Shown one piece after another: positions 53,779 through 62,704 of a DNA stretch of 64,000 nucleotides. The translations under genes were made by a program, and so were the position numbers. This DNA is from Vulcanimicrobiota bacterium (GTDB lineage: Bacteria; Pseudomonadota; Gammaproteobacteria; Xanthomonadales; Rhodanobacteraceae): the NCBI GenBank assembly GCA_903970555.1, contig CAJCJD010000246.1:62001-126000 (forward strand), written 5' to 3'. The notes beneath the pieces were generated by a model that was not told where the DNA came from, searched no databases, and saw only the letters and a list, made by a program, of their open reading frames with translations. Position 1 is the first letter of the stretch, and the number at the start of each line of letters is the position of its first letter.

Positions 53779-55002
53779 TCACGGCAATAGGCGGGTGCGT
53801 TCGGCACCCATCTCGCGCGCCATGGTTGCGAAACGTTCCTGCATGGACGTAGGACGCCAGTCGCTGCGCCATGTGATAGCGATGCGCCGACGCAGAACGC
53901 CGCCCTCGATGGGAATTTCGGCCAAAGCACCCGCCTCGCGCTCGAACAGGAACTGGTCGAGCGACATCAAGGTCAGCCATTCGCCTTTAAGCATAAGTCC
54001 GCGCGCGACCAACACCGAGCCGCATTCGATGCGCGGTGTTGGCGGCTCAACGCCGTGGCTGCGGAACAGTGTCTCCCAATTTCGCCGCATCGGTACGCCA
54101 ACTGCCGGCACTGCCCAGGGATAGGCGAACAGGTCCTGGATGGTGACGACTTTGCTGCGCCTTAGAGGATGAGCGCTGTTGCCAACGATAAAGAGCTCGT
54201 CATCGAACAGCGCTTCCTGTTCCACGTCGTTGGCGGGTGCCGGATAGCGCATCGCGCCGCCCATCATCAGGTCGATATCGCCGTGGCGTAGTGCGATCAG
54301 TAACTCACCGTAAGGCGCTTCGCGCACTTCTACCGATGCACCTGGATGCTCTTGCGCGAATCGCGCGAGCAAATCGGGCAGGAAAACGGTGCGCGCCATC
54401 GGCAACGTACCAATGCTGATGCGACCGACGCCGTGTTTGCCAGCGGCGATTTCGTCCAGCCCCGTGCGCAACTCCGCCAACATCAGGCGCACGAAGCGCA
54501 CGAAACGGCTGGCTAAATCGGTGGGCCGCACGGCGCGTCCCGCTCGCACCAGCAATTCCGCACCCAGCGCGTCCTGCAGTTCTTGCACTGCGCGATAGAC
54601 GGCCGGTTGCGATAGCCCGATTTGTTCGGCAGCGGCGGCGTAGCTGCTGCAGTGTTCGACCGCCACCAGCGCGCGTAGCTGAACCATGCTGACACGACGC
54701 TCGATATGACTCAGCGGCGCGAGGCGCGCCGAGCGACGCACCAGGCGCACGCCTTGAGTGAGATAACGCAATGCACGTTCGGCACGAATGATCCAGGCGA
54801 GCCCCGTCGTAGTCGGACGCATGCCAACGGCGCGGCGTTCGAACAGGCGAATTTCAAGATTACGTTCGAGCTTACCGACAGCTTGAGCCAACGCTGGCTG
54901 CGAAAGGCTGACCTGTTCGGCCGCAGCGCTCATGCTGCCGGCACGAGCGATGACGCCGAGTGCGTCCAAGTGGCGAAGGTTCAGGGCATAAATGTGATCC
55001 AT
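53779..55002 (-). CDS. LysR-family regulator with two N-terminal HTH domains
   Basis: A 407-residue regulator, about 100 longer than usual, from the ATG at 55002. Two LysR-type HTH segments occur in tandem: LRHLDALGVIARAGSMSAAA with SQPALAQAVGKLERNL (about 8-65), and VQLRALVAVEHCSSYAAAAE with SQPAVYRAVQELQDAL (about 105-165). A normal substrate-binding domain follows (about 195-400; GRISIGTLPMARTVFLPDLL). It is divergent from the six-gene catabolic operon and is its probable activator. A candidate T-N11-A site lies at 55012-55026, next to its start. Confidence 0.92.
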   Translation of the reverse strand: MDHIYALNLRHLDALGVIARAGSMSAAAEQVSLSQPALAQAVGKLERNLEIRLFERRAVGMRPTTTGLAWIIRAERALRYLTQGVRLVRRSARLAPLSHIERRVSMVQLRALVAVEHCSSYAAAAEQIGLSQPAVYRAVQELQDALGAELLVRAGRAVRPTDLASRFVRFVRLMLAELRTGLDEIAAGKHGVGRISIGTLPMARTVFLPDLLARFAQEHPGASVEVREAPYGELLIALRHGDIDLMMGGAMRYPAPANDVEQEALFDDELFIVGNSAHPLRRSKVVTIQDLFAYPWAVPAVGVPMRRNWETLFRSHGVEPPTPRIECGSVLVARGLMLKGEWLTLMSLDQFLFEREAGALAEIPIEGGVLRRRIAITWRSDWRPTSMQERFATMAREMGAERTRLLP

Positions 55003-55011
55003 ACACAATCA

Positions 55012-55026
55012 ATAGTATTTGCTTAT
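55012..55026. promoter_or_regulatory. Candidate T-N11-A LysR site
   Basis: ATAGTATTTGCTTAT has ATA/TAT ends with the T-N11-A spacing of LysR-type sites, in the gap between the regulator and the catabolic operon, 10 nt upstream of the regulator ATG. The inner bases are only partly symmetric, so the call is tentative. Confidence 0.4.
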
Positions 55027-55257
55027 AGGCCGACAATAAAACGAATTTGGCTTCACGGCCGTTTTCGAGCAGATTTCGTTTCCGAAACGCCAGGGGCCTA
55101 AAGCCCCTATGACAGTCGATATCAAACTCGAAAGTCGGGACGATGCCTTTATTTGCGCAACGCAGCATTAAAGGCGTCCGGTCTACCGTTTTCCCACATG
55201 TGTTGATTGTTGCGGCGCAAGAGAAACACCACGACCAATAGTGAACTGACCACCCTG

Positions 55258-56115
55258 ATGAACATCATTGATTCCCACCTGCACGCCATCGCTTCCGACA
55301 CGATGACCTATCCGAAGAACCCGATCGGCGGTCATCAATCCGCGTGGTCGCAAGAACGTCCGGTCAATGCGGAAGGCGTGATCAAGGCGCTGGATGTCGC
55401 CGGTATTGCAAAGGCCGTGGTGGTGCAGGCCTCGACCGTATACGGGCACGACAACAGCTATGTAGCCGATGCAGTGCGTGCCTACCCGCATCGCCTGGTC
55501 GGCGTGTATTCGATCGATGCGTTGGCGCCGGATGCGGTGGAGCGGATCGATCATTGGGAGGCTCAAGGCCTGCACGGCTTTCGACTGTTTACCACGGGCA
55601 CCACCATGCCCGGCCAATCGGATTGGCTTGGTCACAAAGATTCCTATCCGGCGTGGGCGCATGCCGAAAAGCTGGGCATTCCCGTCTGCTTGCAGATGAC
55701 CATGCAGGGTTTGCCAACGCTGCGCACGTTGCTGGAACATTTTCCCAACTCGCGCGTGTTACTGGATCACTGCGCCCGTCCGGACCTGGATGACGGCGCA
55801 CCATACAAGGCCGCGCAAGCGTTGTTCGACATGGCCCATTACAAAGGTGTTCACCTCAAGCTGACCAATCGCACGTTGGCCGCAGCTGCGCAGGGCCGCT
55901 CCAATCCGACTGCTTTCCTGGAAAAGCTGGTGAGCGCCTTCGGTGCCGAACGCATTGCGTGGGGCTCCAACTTTCCAGCGGCGGAAGGTTCACTCGATGA
56001 ACTGGTGACGACGGCACGCGACGTGTTGTCGGGCTTGCCCAACGACCAGCAGGCGATGATTTTCAGCGGCACCGTCGAACGCATTTATCCGGCGCTGCGA
56101 GGAGTGGCGGCATGA
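55258..56115 (+). CDS. Amidohydrolase-2 family TIM-barrel protein
   Basis: A 285-residue metal-dependent hydrolase-like protein, first gene of the catabolic operon. The start at 55258 (MNIIDSHLHAIASD) places the H7-x-H9 metal motif at the N terminus. Later segments include VVVQASTVYGHDNSYVADAV, VLLDHCARPDLDDG, and WGSNFP. The last motif has N238 where many family members have a metal-binding Asp (GSDFP). The fold matches the LigI (2-pyrone-4,6-dicarboxylate lactonase) group, which fits the pathway, but LigI identity is not certain. It overlaps the next gene by 4 nt. Confidence 0.85.
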   Translation: MNIIDSHLHAIASDTMTYPKNPIGGHQSAWSQERPVNAEGVIKALDVAGIAKAVVVQASTVYGHDNSYVADAVRAYPHRLVGVYSIDALAPDAVERIDHWEAQGLHGFRLFTTGTTMPGQSDWLGHKDSYPAWAHAEKLGIPVCLQMTMQGLPTLRTLLEHFPNSRVLLDHCARPDLDDGAPYKAAQALFDMAHYKGVHLKLTNRTLAAAAQGRSNPTAFLEKLVSAFGAERIAWGSNFPAAEGSLDELVTTARDVLSGLPNDQQAMIFSGTVERIYPALRGVAA

Positions 56116-57011
56116 GCCAGCCGGTCCATCTGCATGCCGTGTTGAAGACCACCGCGCTGACCACGCCGCTGAAGAACGGTGCGCTCCAGAGCGATCGGGT
56201 GGTGCTCGATTTCACCGAGATCGACCCTATCCACAAAGCCTTTGCGCCGATGGTGCGCAACGCGAAGTTCGACATCTCTGAATTGGCGATCGTCACGGCG
56301 CTGCAGGCGATTGCTTTCAAGCGGCCGATCGTGTTGCTGCCGGTGGTGGTGGCGTCGCGTTTCCAGCGCGGCTGCTTGGTGTCGTATCGCCCGCATGGCG
56401 ACGTCAAACCCGAACAACTGCGCGGCAAGCGCATCGGCGTACGCTCATACACGCAGACCACCGGCATGTGGGTGCGCGCGCATCTGGTCGAAGATTACGG
56501 CTTGGCCACGCCCGATATCCGTTGGATCACCCATGATCTGGCGCACGTTGAGCAATATCAGGATCCGCGTTTCGTTGAACATCCGGCGCATGACAAGAGC
56601 CTGCTGGACATGCTGCACGATGGCGACATCGATGCGGCGATCTTCGGCAACGACTTGCCTGAGGGCCATGACTACGTGCCGGTGATCGCCGATGCCAAAG
56701 CCAACGATCTTGCTTGGGCGCAGCAGCATGGCTTTGTGCCGATTAACCATGTGGTAGCTGCGAGCGCTGATATCTGTACGCGTGAGCCGGCTGCCGTGCG
56801 TGCCGCCTATGGTTTGTTGGCGCAGGCCGAAAGCGTGCAGGCCACGGCTGGAGACGGCCCACGCAAGACTTTGTCCGGCTTTGACGCCTTGCGCGGCCCG
56901 CTGGAATGGATCATCGACGCCTGCTTGGAGCAGGCGCTGCTGCCGCGAAAGCTGAGCCTCGACGAGGTATTAGGGCCCGCTCACGCCTTGCTGAAAGGCG
57001 AGATAGCCTGA
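56112..57011 (+). CDS. 4,5-dihydroxyphthalate decarboxylase-like protein
   Basis: A 299-residue protein related to Pht5-type 4,5-dihydroxyphthalate decarboxylases, which share the NMT1/ABC-substrate-binding fold. Supporting stretches are PEQLRGKRIGVRSYTQTTGM with WVRAHL, then AHVEQYQDPRFVE and LLDMLHDGDIDAAIFGND. There is no signal peptide, so it is cytoplasmic and more likely an enzyme than a transporter component. It would convert an aromatic dicarboxylate to protocatechuate or act on a related acid; the real substrate is unknown. Its ATG overlaps the amidohydrolase stop codon (ATGA). Confidence 0.82.
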   Translation: MSQPVHLHAVLKTTALTTPLKNGALQSDRVVLDFTEIDPIHKAFAPMVRNAKFDISELAIVTALQAIAFKRPIVLLPVVVASRFQRGCLVSYRPHGDVKPEQLRGKRIGVRSYTQTTGMWVRAHLVEDYGLATPDIRWITHDLAHVEQYQDPRFVEHPAHDKSLLDMLHDGDIDAAIFGNDLPEGHDYVPVIADAKANDLAWAQQHGFVPINHVVAASADICTREPAAVRAAYGLLAQAESVQATAGDGPRKTLSGFDALRGPLEWIIDACLEQALLPRKLSLDEVLGPAHALLKGEIA

Positions 57012-57074
57012 CATTGTCGATCGCGCTGGCGCACGAAGCGTTGACGCGGCACCTGCCAAGAGTTCAGCTTCACC

Positions 57075-58364
57075 ATGACCCGACCGGTAAACCTCGACAT
57101 GCACCTGACCACGCAACGGCGTCCGTTCTATCGCGACCTGACTTTCCAGGTGGTGGTGGGTATGGTGTTGGGCGTTTTGGTCGGTGTGCTGTGGCCGGAT
57201 ATCGGCACCCGTCTCAAGCCGCTGGGCGATATTTTTATCCGCCTAATTCAGATGGTGGTAGGACTGATCATCTTCTGCACGGTCACGCACGGCATTGCCA
57301 GCGTGCGCGACCTAGGCAAGGTTGGGCGCATCGCACTCAAGGCGATGGTGTATTTCGAACTCGTCACCAGCGTGGCGTTGGTGATTGGCCTGGTCGCCAT
57401 CAATGTGCTCAAGCCTGGCGTGGGCATGCATGTCGACCCGGCGTTGCTCACGCACGGCATGAGTACGGGCGATCAAGCAGCGGCACCGCACAGCTTTGGC
57501 GAGTTCCTCACCAATTTGGTGCCGACATCCGCCATCGGTGCATTCAGCAACGGCGACATCCTGCAGATTCTGCTTTTTTCGGTGTTGTTTGCTTGCGGCT
57601 TGGCCAGTCTTGGTGACAACGCGCAACCGGTGTTGCGCATTGTGGATGTCATCCGCCAGACCTTGTTCTGGATCATTCGCGTGGTGATGAAAATCGCGCC
57701 CATCGCCGCCTTCGGCGCGATCGCTTTCACCACCGCCAAGTTCGGACTCAACAGCCTGGTGCCGCTCGCCAAACTGGTGGCCGAATTCGCACTCACGTGC
57801 GTCGTGTTCCTGCTGGTGGTACTTGCTCCTATTTCGCGCGTATGCGGTTTTAGCCTGCTCAAACTGATGCGTTACTTCCGCGAGGAGCTGGTGTTGGTGC
57901 TCGGTACCAGCTCGTCGGAGAGCGTGTTTCCGCAGCTCACCGAAAAACTCACGCGCCTGGGCGTGGACGAATCAGTGGTCGGCATGGTGTTGCCTACTGC
58001 CTACAGCTTCAATCATGACGGCACCTGCCTTTATTTCGCAGCGGTAGCCGTATTCCTTGCGCAGGCTACCGGTACCGCGCTTGGCTGGCAGGCACAGTTG
58101 GGCCTGTTGTTGATTTTGTTGGTCACATCCAAAGGTGGCGCGGGCGTTTCCGGCTCCGCTATCGCGGTATTGACCATGACCTTGGCGGCGACCAAGACCA
58201 TTCCGGTCGGTAGCGTCGCTTTGATACTCGGCGTGCATCGCATTCTGTCGGCGGGGTTCGTGTTCGTGAACATCGTCGGCAATTGCGTTGCGACCGTGGC
58301 GGTTGGCTATTGGGAGAAAGCGGTCGACCGCAACAAGCTTCGACAAGAACTACAGGCAGGTTAA
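57075..58364 (+). CDS. DctA-like dicarboxylate/cation symporter
   Basis: A 429-residue carrier of the DAACS family, close in length to E. coli DctA, with about eight membrane helices and two re-entrant hairpins. The serine-rich hairpin motif GTSSSESVFPQL and the TM7 motif NHDGT (usually NLDGT/NMDGT) are present. In TM8, where DctA has SEARALTN and the archaeal homologue has DMGRTMVN, this protein has SAGFVFVN. The carboxylate-binding Arg is therefore replaced by F395, so the substrate may differ from C4-dicarboxylates. It supplies the catabolic operon. Confidence 0.9.
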   Translation: MTRPVNLDMHLTTQRRPFYRDLTFQVVVGMVLGVLVGVLWPDIGTRLKPLGDIFIRLIQMVVGLIIFCTVTHGIASVRDLGKVGRIALKAMVYFELVTSVALVIGLVAINVLKPGVGMHVDPALLTHGMSTGDQAAAPHSFGEFLTNLVPTSAIGAFSNGDILQILLFSVLFACGLASLGDNAQPVLRIVDVIRQTLFWIIRVVMKIAPIAAFGAIAFTTAKFGLNSLVPLAKLVAEFALTCVVFLLVVLAPISRVCGFSLLKLMRYFREELVLVLGTSSSESVFPQLTEKLTRLGVDESVVGMVLPTAYSFNHDGTCLYFAAVAVFLAQATGTALGWQAQLGLLLILLVTSKGGAGVSGSAIAVLTMTLAATKTIPVGSVALILGVHRILSAGFVFVNIVGNCVATVAVGYWEKAVDRNKLRQELQAG

Positions 58365-58442
58365 CAGGCAGTTCGATCATGCCTTCAAAACAACATGCAT
58401 CTCGCGGTTCCTATCGGCACCGCGATGGGGAGGGTCGCGTCA

Positions 58443-59933
58443 ATGAAAAGGCTGATGGCACGAAAATCGTTATACCTGAGTCTCGTCACACTGTTGCTTG
58501 CACCTGCCGTGCATGCGCAGAGCGCACAAAACACGCAGTCAGCGCAAAGCGGTGGCCCGAATGCGAATTGGGCCGATGCCTATACCCCATCGCAGCAGAA
58601 CACCGGCAATGGCATCGTTAACCCTTCCGACACACCGGTCGCTGCGCGACCGGCTTCCAAGGAGCCGGCGTTGCCGCGCTCGAAGTTGGTGCAGAAGCTG
58701 CTCGACGATGGCGTCAATATCCGCGCCAGCGAAATTGATCAGTACGCCAAGAACACCACCGGCGGTGTCAAACAGGGTAGCCATAACGTTGGCCAGTTCT
58801 ATATCGGTGCGGACTTCGATCTTGGCAAGATCTTCGGTTGGTCCGGCGCCAGCCTCCATTTCACTGCGTATCGTGATTACGGGTTGAGCCTCAACGCGCT
58901 CGTCACTGGCACCTACAACAAACAGCAGTACATCTATAAGAACGCCTTTCCACGCTGGCACTTGGGCCTGTTCTCTTACGAGCAGAAGGCATTCGATGAT
59001 CGCCTGGATGTCCAAGTCGGTCGCCTGGGCAGTACCACCTACTTCGGCCACCTGGTGGTCAACTGCCAGTTCGTCTCGGCCAATACCTGCGGCGAGCCGC
59101 GAATGCTGGTGTCCGAAACCGGACTCAGCCTGCTGCCTTCGGCGACGTGGGGTGGCAACGTGAAGTTCAAGACGACCGAGAACACTTATGTCGATGTCGG
59201 CGCATTCGAGGTCAATCCCGACGTACAGCCCAGCAACGGCCTGGATTGGGAAATCAAGCATTCGACCGGCTATACGTTGCCGATCGAATTCGGCTGGGCG
59301 CAGAACGACCCCAAGACCGTGCAGTATCCGTTTGAGTTGAAAGGCGGCGTCTATGAGAGCACCGCTCCGCTGACCGACATCAACTTGAACACGAAGGGCC
59401 AGCCTCTGGGCATCGATGGCGGCAAGGCTGCCACCGATAACCACATTCGCGATGGTTTCTACGTCATGGGCGACAAGGTCATCTGGCGTCCGGACCCGGA
59501 CTCGCCGCGTAGCTTCAACGTCTTCGGCGGTTGGGTGCAGCAGTTGGAAGATCAGGAGATCATGCATCAGCAGATCTTTACCGGTTTCGTCATGACCGGA
59601 CCGCTTTCGTTCCGCCCCTATGACACGCTCGGCCTGAATATCTCCGAGTTCGAAATGACACCGGAAGAGCAAGCCTATCTTGCCGAAGTACGCAAGAAAG
59701 AAGGCGGTACCGGCGTAAACGCGCTGCATCAAACCGACTACGACCTGACCTACAGCATTCACCTCGTCAAAGGTCTGGAGCTGATGCCGAGCTTGCAATA
59801 CATCGTGCATCCGGACAATTCAAGTCTCCCGAAAACGTCGGTGCTACCGAAGAACTTGTTTGTATACGCGATCGGCCTGCGCGTGGACATCGGAGTGCTG
59901 ATGGGCTTCCGGCCTGCCGCCGCCAATGATTGA
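58443..59933 (+). CDS. OprB-like carbohydrate/aromatic-acid porin
   Basis: A 496-residue outer-membrane barrel protein. The start at 58443 has GGAGGG 8-9 nt upstream and gives a signal peptide ([17 protein letters not shown]). The mature part has a low-complexity N terminus and OprB-family segments ([20 protein letters not shown] and [15 protein letters not shown]), ending in an aromatic strand ([16 protein letters not shown]). OprB members are known from sugar uptake; here the operon suggests an acid substrate, as with the GalP porin in gallate loci, which belongs to a different porin family. It lies between the carrier and aldolase genes. Confidence 0.88.
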   Translation: MKRLMARKSLYLSLVTLLLAPAVHAQSAQNTQSAQSGGPNANWADAYTPSQQNTGNGIVNPSDTPVAARPASKEPALPRSKLVQKLLDDGVNIRASEIDQYAKNTTGGVKQGSHNVGQFYIGADFDLGKIFGWSGASLHFTAYRDYGLSLNALVTGTYNKQQYIYKNAFPRWHLGLFSYEQKAFDDRLDVQVGRLGSTTYFGHLVVNCQFVSANTCGEPRMLVSETGLSLLPSATWGGNVKFKTTENTYVDVGAFEVNPDVQPSNGLDWEIKHSTGYTLPIEFGWAQNDPKTVQYPFELKGGVYESTAPLTDINLNTKGQPLGIDGGKAATDNHIRDGFYVMGDKVIWRPDPDSPRSFNVFGGWVQQLEDQEIMHQQIFTGFVMTGPLSFRPYDTLGLNISEFEMTPEEQAYLAEVRKKEGGTGVNALHQTDYDLTYSIHLVKGLELMPSLQYIVHPDNSSLPKTSVLPKNLFVYAIGLRVDIGVLMGFRPAAAND

Positions 59934-59953
59934 TGTTGCGAAGAGGATGGGAT

Positions 59954-60625
59954 ATGTCAGTCGTAGTAACTCGTATTGAACGCGCCGACGCCAACGTGAT
60001 CGATGGTCTAGCTCGCGCTGGCGTCGCTACCGTGCATGAGGCGCAGGGCCGCACCGGTCTGATGCATTCCAGTCTTCGCCCAATCTACGGTGGCGCGCGT
60101 ATCGCCGGCTCGGCTGTCACTGTGCTGATGCCGCCGGGCGACAACTGGATGATGCATGTGGCGATCGAGCAGTTACGTAAAGGCGATCTGCTTATCGCCG
60201 CAACCACCAGCCCTTGCGAAGACGGCTATTTCGGCGACTTGCTGGCCACCTCGGCCAAAGCGCGCGGCTGCCGTGGCCTGATCATCGACGCCGGCGTGCG
60301 TGACGTGCGTGATCTCACCGCCATGGGTTTCCCCGTTTGGAGCCGTGCAATCCATGCGCAAGGCACGGTAAAGGAAACGCTCGGCTCGGTGAACGTGCCG
60401 GTGGTCTGTGGCGGCGCGCTGGTCAATCCTGGCGACGTGGTAGTTGCCGACGACGACGGTATTTGTGTAGTGCCGCGTGCCGACGCTTTCCAAGCGTTGG
60501 AAAAAGCCAAGGAACGCGAAGCCAGAGAGGACGAAAAACGAGAACGTCTGGCTTCAGGCGAGCTGGGCCTGGACATCTACAACATGCGTGAGCGCTTGGC
60601 GCAGAAAGGCCTTAAATATGTCTGA
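59954..60625 (+). CDS. ligK: 4-carboxy-4-hydroxy-2-oxoadipate aldolase (LigK/GalC-type)
   Basis: A 223-residue class II aldolase of the RraA-like fold, the length of known CHA/HMG aldolases. The start at 59954 has GAGG 7 nt upstream; the longer frame lacks a site. The active-site block is [20 protein letters not shown], with the RD pair that binds substrate and metal, plus [15 protein letters not shown] and [10 protein letters not shown]. It cleaves 4-carboxy-4-hydroxy-2-oxoadipate to pyruvate and oxaloacetate, the last step of protocatechuate/gallate 4,5-cleavage. It sits next to ligJ, which makes its substrate. A general RraA-like role is less likely in this context. Confidence 0.9.
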   Translation: MSVVVTRIERADANVIDGLARAGVATVHEAQGRTGLMHSSLRPIYGGARIAGSAVTVLMPPGDNWMMHVAIEQLRKGDLLIAATTSPCEDGYFGDLLATSAKARGCRGLIIDAGVRDVRDLTAMGFPVWSRAIHAQGTVKETLGSVNVPVVCGGALVNPGDVVVADDDGICVVPRADAFQALEKAKEREAREDEKRERLASGELGLDIYNMRERLAQKGLKYV

Positions 60626-60661
60626 ACTGACGTCTTCCGCATTCAAGAATGCAAGCATGCC

Positions 60662-61684
60662 ATGATCATCGACTGCCACGGACACTACACCACCGCACCG
60701 AAAGGTCACGATGCTTTTCGCGATGCGCAACTGAAGCACTTCGACGATTCCTCGCAGCCGTTGCCGATCTATCCCAACATCTCCGACGAGGAGATCCGCG
60801 AAAGCATTGAAGCCCATCAACTGCGCCTGCTTCGCGAACGCGGTTTAGACATGACGATCTTTTCGCCGCGCGCCAGCACGATGGCACACCATGAAGGTGA
60901 TGAGGTAGTCAGCCAGATATGGACGCGTCACTGTAATGATCTGATCGCGCGAGTGGTCGAGCTCTACCCGGAAGCCTTTATTGGCGTGTGCCAACTGCCA
61001 CAATCGCCTGGGGTGACGATCAAGAATTCAATCGCCGAACTGGAACGCTGCGTCAGCGAACTAGGTTTCGTCGGTTGCAATCTCAATCCCGATCCGTCGG
61101 GCGGACATTGGAATGGGCCGCCGCTTACCGACCGCGCATGGTATCCATTCTTCGAGAAGATGGTGGAGCTGGATGTGCCGGCCATGATTCACGTATCTGG
61201 CAGCTGCAACACCAACTTCCACGCTACGGGCGCGCATTACATCAACGCCGACACCACTGCGTTCATGCAGTTTCTGCAAGGCGATTTATTTACGGACTTC
61301 CCAAGCTTGCGCTTCATCATCCCGCACGGCGGAGGCGCGGTGCCGTATCACTGGGGCCGTTACCGTGGCCTGGCCGACATGTTGAAGAAGCCGCCGCTAA
61401 GCGAGCATGTCATGAAGAATGTGTACTTCGATACCTGCGTCTACCATCAGCCGGGTATCGATTTGCTGTTCAAGGTCATCGACATCGACAACATCCTGTT
61501 CGGTTCGGAAATGGTGGGTGCCGTGCGCGGCATCGACCCGACCACCGGCAACTATTTCGACGACACCCTCCGCTATATCGACTCACTGAACATGTCCGCC
61601 GAAGACAGGCACAAGGTTTTGGAAGGCAATGCGCGTCGGATCTATCCACGCTTAGACGCGCAACTGAAGGCACGCGGCAAGTAA
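60662..61684 (+). CDS. ligJ: 4-oxalomesaconate hydratase (LigJ-type)
   Basis: A 340-residue amidohydrolase-superfamily protein, matching LigJ in length. The metal motif is at the N terminus (MIIDCHGHYTTAPKGHD). Other supporting blocks are FSPRASTMAHHEGDEVV, CNLNPDPSGGHWNGPPLTDR, MIHVSGSCN, and IIPHGGGAVPYHWGRYRGLA, with GSEMVGAVRGIDPTTG near the end. It hydrates 4-oxalomesaconate to 4-carboxy-4-hydroxy-2-oxoadipate, which LigK then cleaves. It is the last gene of the operon and starts 36 nt after ligK. Confidence 0.93.
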   Translation: MIIDCHGHYTTAPKGHDAFRDAQLKHFDDSSQPLPIYPNISDEEIRESIEAHQLRLLRERGLDMTIFSPRASTMAHHEGDEVVSQIWTRHCNDLIARVVELYPEAFIGVCQLPQSPGVTIKNSIAELERCVSELGFVGCNLNPDPSGGHWNGPPLTDRAWYPFFEKMVELDVPAMIHVSGSCNTNFHATGAHYINADTTAFMQFLQGDLFTDFPSLRFIIPHGGGAVPYHWGRYRGLADMLKKPPLSEHVMKNVYFDTCVYHQPGIDLLFKVIDIDNILFGSEMVGAVRGIDPTTGNYFDDTLRYIDSLNMSAEDRHKVLEGNARRIYPRLDAQLKARGK

Positions 61685-61768
61685 GCCGTTCATCCTGTTG
61701 ATGCAGCCGTACGCGCCAAACGCTCGCGCTCAGTTGCATAAGCCAACGTCAAACCTTAGCGCTCAACA

Positions 61769-61785
61769 AGCGAGCCTCCCTCGCT
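61769..61785 (+). terminator. Possible weak terminator of the catabolic operon
   Basis: AGCGAG / CTCGCT pair across a 5-nt loop, about 85 nt after the ligJ stop, just before a convergent gene. The stem is short and has no T-run. Confidence 0.3.
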
Positions 61786-61804
61786 CAGGGCCGCACGCGC
61801 GATT

Positions 61805-62308
61805 TCAATCGATCGCGTGGTGCCCATAGCTGAGAATTCGAGTTATTTCCCAGCCCTTGGACGAACGGTGCCAAACAATCAGGAATTTGGCCTCGCCGAA
61901 GCATTTATCGGATTTGATATCGCAGAACGTCTGGTGCCCCTCTTCGATGGCGCCGTAGTCCTTGATGGGAAATACCTGCAAGCTTCCTGCCGTTAATACA
62001 CGCCGAAAATTGCCACACACATTCGCGCGCGTTTTATCAATATAGTCTTTTCTCGTCCAAGAGACGCCGCCTTTATCGTGATAAAACTCGACGTTTTCAT
62101 TCAAATATTTTGCGTGCTTGTCCAGCTCACCGGGAGAGCTGCAATGATTGAATGCATCAAAGAAGGCAGCATCCAATTTTGAAATGGTGTCGTACAAGTC
62201 ATCTTTGTTTGCCGCATTGTTCGCCTCAGATACGGCAGGTGCCGCGGCCCATGCATACGAAGCGAGAAGAGCAAACAACACGCTCGTCAGAAAGATATTT
62301 CTAATCAT
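61805..62308 (-). CDS. Secreted NTF2-like (DUF4440/SnoaL) protein
   Basis: A 167-residue periplasmic protein. The start at 62308 is chosen because GGAG lies 6 nt upstream of the second ATG; the first ATG is two codons earlier. The signal peptide is about 1-22 (LTSVLFALLASYAWA). The NTF2-like body begins DLYDTISKLDAAFFDAFNHC, then YLNENVEFYHDKGGVSW and LIVWHRSSKGWEITRILSYG, with three more Cys besides. These folds bind small molecules or act as isomerases; here the role is unknown. It is convergent with ligJ. Confidence 0.85.
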   Translation of the reverse strand: MIRNIFLTSVLFALLASYAWAAAPAVSEANNAANKDDLYDTISKLDAAFFDAFNHCSSPGELDKHAKYLNENVEFYHDKGGVSWTRKDYIDKTRANVCGNFRRVLTAGSLQVFPIKDYGAIEEGHQTFCDIKSDKCFGEAKFLIVWHRSSKGWEITRILSYGHHAID

Positions 62309-62704
62309 TGCCATCTCCGCACTCTAGGGAAAATTGAAAGTTGCCGCCGCCGATCGAAAGCGGGCAACTGTTTTCCCCGCCCTTCGATTAATGCCGCTCC
62401 ACACGTTCAGACTGAGTGCGCATAGCTTGCCTGAAGAACGAAGCGCACCCGCTGACGAACGCCTGGCCGAACAAGCCCACGTGGAGATCGCCAGCACGTG
62501 CGTGCAAGGCGTCTTCCAGCGAAGCATCGAGACCATAGGCAACGCCCGCCAACATGCACTCGCCATTAACCCTACTGATACGTCGACACATCGATCGGTT
62601 GCAGATTTCTGCCATCGCGGAGAGCAAAGAGACACCGACGGGTTGCTTGGGGGGCGAAAATTGCATTTAGGTGCGGCATCTACGTTGGGTGGTGGACATT
62701 AGCC
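62309..62704. other. Gene-free stretch
   Basis: No supported gene. Frames of 92-122 codons exist on both strands, but none has a ribosome site, signal peptide or family motif. It separates two minus-strand genes and should hold the NTF2-like promoter, which is not obvious. Confidence 0.5.

Noticed and set aside
62388-62666. 92-codon minus-strand frame between the NTF2-like and GNAT genes
   Set aside because: No convincing start site and overlapping open frames on both strands; no recognisable domain.
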